Notes under the pieces: model-generated
The model's database searches: none
Told to the model about the DNA's origin: nothing
Seen by the model: the letters and a program-made list of their open reading frames with translations, nothing else
Program-made: the position numbers and the translations under genes
Assembly (NCBI RefSeq): GCF_015832195.1
Contig: NC_052017.1
Coordinates: 11,112,790-11,176,789 of the forward strand
Direction: 5' to 3'
From: Motacilla alba alba
Taxonomy: Eukaryota; Chordata; Aves; Passeriformes; Motacillidae
DNA: 64,000 nucleotides
In this document: positions 37,758 to 48,848 of the stretch, piece by piece
Layout: each line of letters begins with the position of its first letter
Position numbering within the stretch: the first letter of the stretch is position 1

Positions 37758-38642
37758 CCAGAAGATTTGTTCACAAGATTCTTCAGTACAGGTGGAATTA
37801 AGATAAGGAGAAAGATTTCAGATGGCTAAAAGAGGACCTGTTTTAACCATCATTGCTGATTGTCAGGATAGAATTTATCAAAAAAAAAAAAAAATTAGGG
37901 ATCTAGTCAAATCCTGTCATAGAAAAATGTTTATCAACCTGTAACAAGGGAGAAAACCAAAATAGGAGAGAGTTGCAAATGAAAAAAGTTAGATACAGCT
38001 TTTATAAATGGGCAGAATATATATGCTTTAAATTACATGTAATTAATCTCTGGTCTTTTAATTTAGGGGTAAATTAAATTCAGAAAGTATTTTTCTTGAA
38101 ACAAGAATAAAAACTCAGAAAAAAATCCTAGTGTTCCATTTTATCCCTTAATGTTGGAGGTTTCTGTTTTAACATTGATAAAAATGAAACTAAACTCAAA
38201 TAAAATGTTTAAAATGTAAAAATCTTTCAAGCTGATCAAAGCAGTTATTCTGAAATAAGCTTTTTCACAAAATTTTTGTTTAGGAACCAGATCAAAATGC
38301 AATCATGTGAATAGCTCTATGTAAAATGTCATTTAAAATAACTTCTGCATTAAAACTACGTACTGCTGTATCTAATTTAAACTTCGGACTTCATTAAAAT
38401 TAGTGTGGTCTCATTCAAATAATCCTCTATAGTAGCAGTTGACTGGAAAATTACCTGAATGTCAAACTGAAATTTAGCTTCTCTACTTCACACACAAACT
38501 AAAATCCTCCCAAACCCTCAGCAACAATTCTAAGGAATGCTAAGGTGCATACACAGTGCTAAAGATAAGTGCATTTGGATCGTATTTCACAAATCATTTC
38601 CTTATTCAAAGGAAATTCTTCAAATTCCCTTTGTACTGTAGT

Positions 38643-38700
38643 TGTTGATGCTCTTTAAGCATCAACATTTGTTGATACATTTTTGGATGCTCTTTAAGCA
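38643..38700. repeat. Hairpin within a 16-bp direct duplication
   Basis: GTTGATGC, loop TCTTTAA, then GCATCAAC form a perfect 8-bp stem at 38643-38665. The word GATGCTCTTTAAGCAT from this hairpin recurs about 37 bp later (near 38685-38700). Confidence 0.85.
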
Positions 38701-39545
38701 TGGAAGCATATTCTCATATATATATTCCTCCAGTGACCAGTCACCAGGTCTGCAGGTCTGGGCTGAGGCTTGCCAGGAGGAGGATGTTTTGTGGGAGTGA
38801 AGGTCTGGGCTTTGCTCACTGAGGAGCTCAGGCTTCCCACTGCTGCGTTTCATTGCCCAGAGCTGTTACCCCTGCTGCTATCCCCTTTAGCAGCCCTGCT
38901 CAAGTGCAGGGTGGTGGGTATGGATATCCCTGCAGCTTTCATTCAGAAGCCCCCAAAGCCTGAATTAGCTTGTCCAAAGAATGCTCAGACTAGTGAACGT
39001 GTCTGAATGACATATTCTCCCTGACAATAGTAAATTAGCACATTTTTATCTCTAAATCATCTCAGATATTTCAGTGATGAGCAAGTACTTGCAGTTTCAT
39101 TTTTGCTTATCCTTGCTGACTCTCAAATTATTCTGAAGCCACCAGCATTTCTAAAAGCAAGACACATTGATTTCCTCATTACATTAGAAAACGGCAAGTT
39201 AAGCAAATTTCAGAAGTCTTTTCAAACTCCAGAGTCTGTTCAGAAGTGATAAGACAAGACATCATATTCAGCTCTGTAAGCTTTTGTGTGGAGATAGTTC
39301 TCAGAAAAAGTATTTCTGTCCTAAGGAAAAAAAAGAAAAAGAAAAAACTATTTCCCTTTTCCAGCTGGAAAAGGAAGAGGAGGACAGAATCTTCAAATTT
39401 TAATTCATGTACTACAACTACTTTACTTGCTTTTTTCTATTTTAGGGAAACTGAGAATTTTGTATGCTAAAATTGACTTTTACACTGCAACTCACCATGC
39501 AAAATTCTTGTAGCCTCAACTGTGCTTATCAAAGACATACAGACA

Positions 39546-39574
39546 AAATAAATAAATAAATAAATAAATAAATA
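39546..39574. repeat. (AAAT)n microsatellite
   Basis: About seven perfect tandem AAAT/TAAA units. Confidence 0.92.
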
Positions 39575-42298
39575 TTATTATCACTATGGCAAATTACTTC
39601 TGCTCAGAAAAGAGAAAGGCAATGATTTTTCACCACTAAAAAGATTCTCATAGTGTACATGTGAAAATCATTCCAACAGATGAAATCTTTCTGTATTTGC
39701 CCAACAAATGGCTTACAGCATGTTCATTTATTTCATATAAATTCCCCAGTGAATTCACAATAATTGCTGGTTGTATTAGTCACATAGCAATGACTATTGC
39801 TATATGACTTTTGCAATGACTGTTGCCATTGACAATATCACAAATACAAAGCAAATATTTCCAACCATTTACTGGTAGTGTGTTGTATTTCAGGTATTGG
39901 TATATGGTGAGCATAAAACATGGAGATTACTGTGGAAACCATAATAGTTTCTACTGAAACTATACAATCTCTTAAATGGTATTATTTTACAATAAAATAT
40001 GTGTGAGAAAGATATCTACCCAAAAGACAGTCTCCATTTCTACTTTTATTTCATCTGATTCTGCTTATTATGTTCCAAATACCTCATAGTCGTGGATATA
40101 AGCAGAGACATTATCATCCTCTCTGCTTTTTGGGGGGTTGGTTTTGGGTTATGTGTGTGTGTGACTTGTGTTTAGAAAAAATATTTATTGATCTAAGTTT
40201 ACTTGTGAAATGACAAGTGGTCCCAGGTTTGCTAGAGAGCCGCTTGACTTGCTGCAGGTTCTCTATGACCTCTGTGTGGAGAAGGAAATGCTACCTGCAG
40301 AATTTACAGAGTCACTTTAAAACCTCATACTGCAAAGCAGTTTGAGTAGCATCCTATGAAGGATAATTAATTTATCCTTGTGTTCAACAGTACAATGTAT
40401 ACAAACACAATAGAAGCAGGGTAGATGCAAAGCAACATGGCTGAGAATGAGCAAATTATTCCAAAGGGAATAATATAGCTGTCTAAGCATCATTCCTCCA
40501 ATAGTTTGACTTGTAAAACAGATGTTTGAAACCTTCTGGTTAAAGCAAACTGACCTTCTCTTGTAGTAAATACATTTAGAAACATATATTTATCTTGATC
40601 TTTGGATGAGTACTCACTCCTTGAAATAACAGTATGCATTCATTTGCTCATGCAGTCGGGTAATTCCATTGCAATTTTAATAGACAAAGGCATCCACCCC
40701 CATCAGTTTGCATTGTGCTGCCCTGAAGTGCCAAACATCAACAGAATGCAAGGCTGTATAGAGATAAAGCAACCTTTCCTCGTGTTTGAAAAGACACAGT
40801 GTAGTTGAGGTAAAACACAGCTACACAGACTCCAGGTACACTGACCTCTGCTCCTGGAGGCTTTGGCATGTGCTGAGTACAGCAGCAGAATGTCTACAAC
40901 CATATTAGCTATGGGAAACAGGGCTGAGCTGACAAGGAGGTCAGCCACATCCCAGAGCCTGAAATCTTAGCAGGCGAGGTAACAAGAAACAACAGCAGGC
41001 GAGCTGGAAGATGTTTCACCTACACATGTCTGTGCAGCCACTGAATCTTAATTTTTAAAGGATGGAAATGACAGCCCCTGGGAAAATGTAACAGTTATGT
41101 AAATAACTATAAATTACAAGAAGTTTGTGAGTGATCTGAAAGTCAAAGAATAAAAAGTTGATTTCTTTGGTGAACGTCTGTTTCTGAACTGTCGGGGGAA
41201 ATTCTGCACCTTAAGAAAAAAAAAGGGAAAATTTGACATTAATACAGTTTTCTTTGACAAATTGGTCTTTCATTTTTGATCAGTGAAGAACTTAGTGTGT
41301 TCACCTCTTGATTTTTTGTGTCTGTCAATGCTGCTTCAAAAAGGAAAATTTAACACCTATGTTCTTCCTTTGTTGAGCAGAATATACACAAAAACAAGAG
41401 ATTTAATAGGACATAAAACTTTACAAAGTTTAAAAACTTGATATGCTAACAGTACAAAAAGAACAAAACTAAACTCCACAATTACAAAATGCTAACAAAA
41501 CCTATAGTGAAGTCCTTTTTTTTTCCATGTCATGGGTTAAAATGTCAATTCTTCTGAAGGGTTGCTTTTTCAGACTTTTTTTTACATCAAAACAAATCTT
41601 AAAAGTAGTTTTACTTTTAGAAAATCACTTGATTTATGTTAAAGTATTAATCTTTTTTTTCTTGTTTTAATTCAAATGTATTACTCTTCTTTCAAGCACA
41701 TGGCTGTCTTTAATCATCCTAAGCATCTTCAGTCAAATGACTCATTTTCTATTACAAAATAAAATTACTTTCTGGGCAGGCTCTTCACTCCTAATGAAGG
41801 AAAAAGGATCAGGTACTGGTTTTGATACCATTAGCTTGCCCACCTATTAATGTAATTTTTATTGCATTCTATTACATTTTTGCATGCAAATTTACAGAAT
41901 TTATGATCATTTGGGTCATATGCTCTATTGAATCATTGCTGTTTTCCACATTTAGATGCTACTTCACCTTTTTGAATTACATCTTCCTTCCCTTTTCCCA
42001 TTCTGAAGTCTTTCCCAACAGCATTTTGTACTGCCACAATGCTGCCAGTATGGCATCTTCAGTAACATTAAAAACTAAACAAAGGGATGCAATTATCTTA
42101 GGTATCTTTTAATCTTCTGCATTTCCACATCATTCCTCTTAGTGAAGTTTTACTTACCTGAGGTTATTTCTTTTGCTTCTTTAGGGATGAACCAATTGTT
42201 GTGACATTTCTGGGGTGGTCCTTTGCCCATGTGGTTTTAATTCCCTATAGCAGCAGGAAAGTGCTTTTATTTTTTTAAAACATATTGCTGTTAAATCT

Positions 42299-42360
42299 TT
42301 AGAATCATAGAATCAGAATATCTTGACTTTGAGCCAAGTCCTGCAGAGTGCTGTGAAGCA
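42299..42360 (-). mobile_element. Probable CR1 3' tail fragment
   Basis: The sequence starts with 'AGAATCATAGAATCAGAATA', which is the reverse complement of the CR1 tail repeats, followed by a diverged 'AGCCAAGTCCTGCAGAG' segment. Similarity beyond the tail is poor, so the fragment is either very short or very old. Confidence 0.5.
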
Positions 42361-44019
42361 AGTCCAAGGTTGCGGTGCTCTTCTGGGCCTCTTTTCTGGT
42401 GACTCCATGAAAACACCTAAAAATTTAATCACTGATTCACGTTCCAGTGTGACATTTGACCAGTCTGCATGGGGGTAATTGCAGTACAGTTGTTTTTCCT
42501 GCCCTTGGTATCTTTAACTCTCTCAGCATATCACAGTCAATGAACCCATCTCAGTCAGACAATTGGTAATACAGACTCTGCTTTATTTGTTCTTTTGAGG
42601 CTTCTTACACAGATTCTGTGCTAGTTACCAAGGCAGTTAAACTGTTTCTTTGCTTTGATCTCAAGGTCTTTCAACACACAAGAAAATTTTGCTGACAGCA
42701 AAATTACATGTCTTTTCTGTATGTTTGGTATCATGATATTACAGTGTTCTCCTTGCTCTCTTCACATGGCTTTCTGACAGGTCTTGTAAATTGACATCTT
42801 CCTTTGAGGCTAAAGAGTCAAATTCCTCTTTCTTCACTTATATTTCTAGTGTTTGTAGAAAACCACAATCATACTGGAAATGATTACTGAAATGGCAATA
42901 TGGATTGGACTGGGGACATTATCCTCCTAATTTGACCACTTGTTCTAGCAGCAGACAGTGAGCTCCTTTAAACTGATACAGAGAGCCAAAACTGAATCCT
43001 TCTTTTGACTCAACAATAAAAGGTGCAACAATCATTTCCTGAAATCAACTCAGTTGTACTTCCTGGGGTCTTCTGCTCCAATGATCTTATATTATATGCT
43101 AATAGCAACAGAACCTGTAAATCTATTAAGCTACCAAAACTGTAAAAAAATCATTCTGGGCATGGTAGGTAAAGCAAACACAAAAATACTTTATCAACAG
43201 GATATATTGCTACTATTATTATTATTATTATTATCTCATCTAGGCTATTTCTAACAGGCAATTACGGTCCAAATCATATATGCTAGTGCTCATAATTTTT
43301 CTGCATGTCTTTCAGATGTCTGCTTTATCAGCTCATTATTGATTTTACAGAAACAGAGCTAAGATGGGAATTATCTTCAGTCCTGAAGTAGGACATGGTT
43401 ATGAAGGAAAAAAAAAAAGTTAAAAAATAAAAAAGAAAAGAAATATTGGCGTAGATTTTGCGAGGGAATTTCATTCTTTAATTTCATCCTTTAAGTACTC
43501 AAGAAGCTTTCCTATTTTAAGAAATCACACATTTTTCCAGATATTTTTATATTTTATTGGGAAGTTGAAAAAAATATAAAAGCCTAAGATAGATACATTG
43601 ATGCACACATACACACATATGTAAATATAGCTAAATATAGATAACTATTGAAAAAGGAAGTAAAGGGCTTCTGAAGTGCAGCGAAGAATCCTTCAGAAGA
43701 TAAGTGAACCAAAGCAGAAACCCCATTTCCAGGAGATTCCATCTGCCTCCCAGACACAAACAAGCCCAGGTCTGCAGCACAGGCTCTGCAATCAGCAGCA
43801 GCTGCCTGCATGCTGCTCCTGCGGTACAAAACCCCTTTCTTTGCTCTTCACACAGTGCTTTAAGACTAGGGTTTTTTAGGACAAATGGGGTCTTAAAGTC
43901 CATTTCCCATACACCATTCCTGTGGCTACAAATGTAAGATCTTTGGTTAAGGGTTGTGGGTGCAGGGGCTGCTGGGGTGCACAGGGGCTCTGCTGCCCCT
44001 ACCAATGCCCAAGGGGCTG
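42361..44019. other. Non-coding stretch
   Basis: There is no assigned repeat except an ATT array at 43214-43233. The 43650-43930 part is GC-richer and carries overlapping open frames on both strands, the longest being 147 codons on the minus strand (43631-44074). None has a recognisable domain. Confidence 0.45.
43214..43233. repeat. (ATT)n microsatellite
   Basis: Six to seven perfect tandem ATT units. Confidence 0.9.
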
Positions 44020-44163
44020 AGTGCCAGACCCTGGATCTCTTCAAAGGACATGTAGATGTGGCATTCAGGGACATGGTTTGGTGGGGGATATGGCAGTGAT
44101 AGTGATAGGTTTATGATTGAACAAATGATCTTAAGGGTCTTTTTCAACCTTAATGGTTCTGAT
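44020..44163 (+). mobile_element. CR1 LINE 3' end
   Basis: The plus strand carries the canonical CR1 3' UTR in order: 'GGACATGTAGATGTGGCATT', 'CAGGGACATGGTTTGGTGG', 'GATATGGCAGTGATAGTG', 'ATGATCTTAAGGGTC' and 'TTTTTCAACCTTAATGGTTC'. It ends in a degraded TCTGATTCT tail. It is about 145 bp long and strongly 5'-truncated. Confidence 0.92.
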
Positions 44164-45019
44164 TCTCAGTATCTGATACCAGCTCTCTGAGCACACTAGC
44201 TTGCTCTGAACTTGTCTGCTCTAACAGAAATGAAAACTTCCCATATCTCTGGCCCTGGAAATTTGTTTCACAGCTTCCTATGGCTTTATGCCTCAATCTT
44301 TGCTTGTTGTTTTTTTTGTTTTTATTTTGCAAGGGACAGTTCCCTGAGCCACTGATCCCAATCGCTCACAGATTTTCTTAGGCCACACTTGTCCTTCATT
44401 CCTTTCAAGCTGCACTGCCATGGTTTCCAAAGATGGCTCTGTTTGTAATAAAGAAACACTCAAGCATGAAAAGCAGGCATGGCCCCCTCAAAACATTTTG
44501 TGAATGTTTATTCGATGCTAAAGGCTGTGGAGGGAACAGCCAAATGAAAACCCAAAAGAGCAGAAATTTTGAACATGGAACTTTGGACTAAAGTTTGGCT
44601 GGTGGCAGATCTTCCTTTTAGAGGGGTTTATCTGGTTTAGGTGCAGAAAGTTAAATTAAATAAAAAAACAAATAAACATAATTGCTCATTCCAAATTCAT
44701 AACACTGTTTTTTGGAAAGTCTTAAAATATTTTCATTAAAATATATCTTGCAGGACCTGAAAGAATTTTGCATTTGGACAGGGGTCTCAGCTGTTTCATA
44801 CCTAACCTAAGCAGTTCTCCAGGATTCCCTTGCTGTAGCTGCATCTAAAATTCACCTCTGTTGTCTTTCCAGGCAACAGAATTATTTATGAAATTTCGGC
44901 AAATCTGAAATATGGACTATCCCAAATTACTTAAGAAGCAAAGGTAATTAATGAAGAGCACCATGAAAGTATCAGGGTGTTTTTGTCAACAGATTTACTT
45001 TTGTGGACAGCTGTTCAGA
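44164..45019. other. Non-coding stretch
   Basis: No gene or recognised repeat is visible between the two CR1 copies. Confidence 0.5.
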
Positions 45020-45375
45020 CTCGCAGAATCAGAATACCATAAGTTGGAAGCCATCCATAAGGATCATCGACTCCAAGTCTCTGCTCCTACCAGTTCTGCT
45101 CAACACTAAACAGGATCACCAAGAGTATTCTCTAGATGTTCACTGGACACTGACAGGTTTGGTGCTGCAGCCACTCCTTTTGGGAGCCTGTGACCAACCT
45201 CCTTGTGGGTGAAGGATCTCCTCCTAGTGTCCAGCCTGAGGTTCCTCTGATGCAACTCCATTCCATTTCCACGTGTCCTCCTGCTGATCACCAAGAAGAG
45301 AAGATCAGCACCCCTCTGCTGGCCCCCTGCCACCAAGAAGCTGTAACTGCAATGAGGAACCGCTCAGCCTTTAAT
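45020..45375 (-). mobile_element. CR1 LINE 3' portion
   Basis: The plus strand reads as the reverse complement of a CR1: 'AGAATCAGAATACCATAAGT', 'AAGGATCATCGACTCCAAG', 'GACAGGTTTGGTGCTGCAG', 'CCACTCCTTTTGGGAGCCTG', 'TCCAGCCTGAGGTTCC' and 'AGCTGTAACTGCAATGAGG'. It begins at the 3' tail side and ends by 5' truncation near 45375. Its wording differs from the other copies, so it probably belongs to another CR1 subfamily. The overlapping short open frames are remnants or chance. Confidence 0.9.
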
Positions 45376-48300
45376 TCTACTTTTATTGTGTGCCACTGTA
45401 GCAGGGTGGCAGTCCCAAAACAGGACTTCTGTGTACACTTGTACTGACATTTCAAATTTCACTGCTGCCTGTCCTGCTGTTTCCAATTCCATGTACTGCA
45501 TGTCAGTGGGGTTTTTTTGCATTTGTTGTTGGGTAGATGAAAAAAAAGTGTTAGGTATTTGAGGGTAGGATTATGCCCTTTGTAAGACTTGCTGTATAGT
45601 CAGAGCCTGCTTTTGCCTTCTGTACAGTTGCTGAGTCTTGCCATTTCCATCTTGTCCTTGAAACGATCTCTAATGAAATGCAGCAGAATCTTATTCCCAT
45701 AGGAGATTGATTATTGTGCAGTTTCACACTCATTTAGCTCTCCCTTTTCTGTTAGAAGGGTATGAGCTGATTATTTACACCACTGTCCACAGACTTCTGC
45801 TTTCTCCATTAAGAAGCTTCTACAGCTTCTGCAAATTTCTTAATGGAAACAACTTGTTATTTTCTGAAATTCTTTATTATGTAATCATCGAAGGAAAAAA
45901 AAAGTTGTTTCCCCCCTATTAATAAAGATAAGGAATTAGTAGAAATTAAATATCTGATACACTTTAAGTGAAAAAATAATTAGCATATAACAGGCAGGAA
46001 AGGCAGAGTAAAACAGTGAGGATCGACAGTGTGGGAAAAGGAATAGAAAAAAATAAGGAAAAGGGAGAAAGAGGAATGGAGAGGAAAAGGAATCTTAATT
46101 TTATAATGAAATTAGAATCAAGTTGCTGTTAATGCCTCTTCTATGTATTCTGCCTCTTGTCATTGAAATTTTAATATGACTTTTACCTGATAAGGAAAGC
46201 TGGAGAAAGAACATTCACAGCAATAACGTAGAGAAAGCATTTCTACAACAGAGGAAAACGTCTCTTTAAAGGGGAAGGAGGCACAAGACATTGAAGGGCA
46301 AGGAGAATTGAAGTGTCTTGGGCTCCAGTTGTGAAATTAGTTTTAGAAAAAGACTGAATGCCTGATAAAACTGTACCTAAATTACCTACACTTGATTATG
46401 TAATATATGCACACAGGATATGCATCCTGAAGCACATCAACTCTCTTTAAATCTTCAAATCCTTATAATCTGCAATTTAATCATTTAGGCAGTTCCACAG
46501 AAATTTACTGTGCATTATGAAACTTACTGGTACTTTCTCCGTGGAGACTGAACCATGTCATCCTGACAATTCAAGTAGATATTGTGTTTGTATAATTACA
46601 TTATGCAAAATAATATTGGAGATACAATTTATAAGTGTTTATTGGCTAGCTTGACAGCAGCTATATATGGATATAGTTCTATATAGAGGGTGTGTCAGTC
46701 CTACTCGAGACTGGAATTTCCCTCAGTGTTTTGTGTAATTCTAAAAGTCTTTCAAAGCAGGTATTGATATTTTCTAGTCTCATTAGGGCCCTGCCATCTG
46801 CTGCTGTGATGACTTTGCAAGGAATGCTGAGTGATTTAGGATAATTTTTGACAGTATCAAAGATTTTCTTTTAACTTCATTGTTCTGTGTTCTGCTCTAT
46901 TGATGAATCCCTCTTGCTTTGCCTCATCAGTTGTATCTCCAAATCAAAGTCCTCACACGCCACTCATTCATTTTCACTCTATGAGATTTCCTTGATTTCA
47001 GCACTTGTCTCTCATTCACAATACCTTGTCCCTCGCACAATATCCATGCTTATTCTATGTACCCTATTTTTGATCCTGGGATATGACAACCTGTTTTCAG
47101 AATCATGTTGTTTCTTTAATCTTTCCAGCACTGATGTTACTTGTTCCCTTTTTGATACCTCAGATCACTTATAAATGACTGCCCAATAGTTATGACATAT
47201 TCACACAAACATATTCTGACAAGTTTTTTATTGTAATTTATAATTTGTGCCCATGTGATATAGAAGCTCTAATTTCAGCAAGCTACAAAAAATTGTACAA
47301 CCATAGTTGTAACAATCAGTTTCACTGTAGATTAAATTGGAATAATCATCTGGGTTAATAGCATGCGTAGGCAAGTGTTATTCCATATAAAAGCAAGTCC
47401 AGTTCCTGGGTTTGTTGGTTTGTTTGTTTGCTTGGGTTTTTTTTTGTTCGCTTAAATTTTTTTTTGTTTGCTTTAATTTTAAGTGGGAGATGGATAAAGG
47501 CTAGGAGGAAACACAAAATGAAAATAAAGCTGTTTCTTTAAACCAGAGATGAGTTCTTATTGTTTTTTGTAAATCTGCATTTCAATCAAACGTGTTTCAA
47601 CATAGTTAACTACTATTTATTCTGTTGCTGTTGTACACCTAAATATTCTAACATAAATATAGTTTTCTCTAAGGGAGGAAAAAGAGGGAAAAATCTATGT
47701 GCAGTCTTCAACTAAAAGACTCATACAGCTTTGTATATTACATAAAACTTTAAATGCAGTTTAAAACAAAATATTTGAGATATTTTACTGTCTTAAACCT
47801 TTTATCCTTCTTTATCCTACCCCTGATACAGTAAATGAGGAAAACTATTAGAAGACAATGCCTAAGAGAACAACAACGATGATCAAAGAACTAGAAAACG
47901 TGTTTCCTGAAAGCTAGTAAGAACTAGGTTTCTCTTAGAGAGCTGGCCACACAGGAGAAATTTGACAAGTCTTCAGAAGTGTGAAATTTTGCAGTGGGGA
48001 CAAATGGGAATAAGGTTTTATCTTTGTTCTTTTTAGACAAAAGCAAGAGGTAAGGATTTTAAATCACTTCAAAGAAAGTCTATGTTGGAAATTACGAAGA
48101 AAAGCATCTTGCAACTAGAGCCATTCAACACTACAGACAGGATCTGGGAAGGGCCCAGAATTTGTATCACATAAATATTTACATAAGAGAAACATCTGTC
48201 AGGAAAGGTTTGGTTTATGTGATGATCTTCCTTGTGGGGCCAAAACAGAAAAAAAGACCATGGCAATATTTGATTCTGTAAATACAGTACGAATAATTGA

Positions 48301-48407
48301 CATCTCAGTCTTCTGCTAAAACAACTGAATGTAATTAATATAACAACAAAAAGATTCAGACTCAATTACAAGCAAGCAAAACAAGTGTGTTGAAGCAGAG
48401 AAGGTAA
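45376..48407. other. AT-rich non-coding stretch
   Basis: Nothing coding is supported. The only clear element is a T/G-rich low-complexity block at 47411-47480 (GTTT units and long T runs). The 95-codon frame at 46887-47174 has no recognisable domain. Confidence 0.5.
47411..47480. repeat. GTTT/poly(T) low-complexity block
   Basis: TTTG units are followed by two related T-rich segments, each with a long T run ahead of 'TTCGCTTAAATT' or 'TTTGCTTTAATT'. This suggests an internal duplication of about 25 bp that has diverged. Confidence 0.7.
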
Positions 48408-48848
48408 CATGCCTGTCTTACCTGCTGTGTTGCTGTATATAACCTTGAAATTCTAGAAATGAAAATTACTTCCACAGAGCTAGCAGCAGAGAACTGCAAG
48501 GATCAAGAGAAGATTTGTGGCAGGATTATCCATAATACGAAATGTGTAGGTAGCAATATGGTTCTTAGCTCTGATACCAAAAGTGATCAAAGCAAGCTAT
48601 CAGAAAAAGTAACTTCAGTGAAATATGAAACAGTCAATCCAGAAATGACAAATAATGAAGACCTCAAAAATCCTATAAAAATGGTAAGAAAAAGGGATAC
48701 TCAAAGAGGTTCCAAAGGGAGCTGTGGTATAAATTGTTATGTAACCAGCATCAGTATACTTGTTTTTGCACCATGTCAGAATGTGTTTGAAATTATTCAG
48801 AATTTTGAAATAGATTTGATTTATCAAGCTAATGAAATGGAAACCTAA
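48408..48848 (+). other. Open frame with splice-donor-like end (weak exon candidate)
   Basis: The plus frame is open from just after a stop near 48405 to the stop at 48848. It contains an ATG at 48459 and 129 codons after it, the longest unexplained plus-strand frame in its neighbourhood. The encoded peptide is polar and rich in Lys, Ser, Thr, Asn and Glu up to about residue 75, then becomes hydrophobic. That change falls at a good donor site, AAAATG|GTAAGAA, at 48683/48684. Possible acceptors are the AG ends near 48456 and 48474, but neither has a strong pyrimidine tract. I do not recognise the peptide. Chance remains the more likely explanation. Confidence 0.15.

Larger units (their letters stand above)
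35321..42298. other. Long AT-rich non-coding stretch
   Basis: No gene or assigned interspersed repeat over about 7 kb. It contains an A-rich tract at 37698-37757, a hairpin and duplication at 38643-38700, a GC-richer patch at 38755-39005, and an AAAT array at 39546-39574. Open frames are short and unrecognised. Confidence 0.5.

Noticed and set aside
42152..42160. Perfect minus-strand splice donor (CAG|GTAAGT) preceded by about 25 open codons
   Set aside because: A 9-base consensus is expected by chance about every 130 kb on two strands, the upstream frame is short, and no good acceptor is present.
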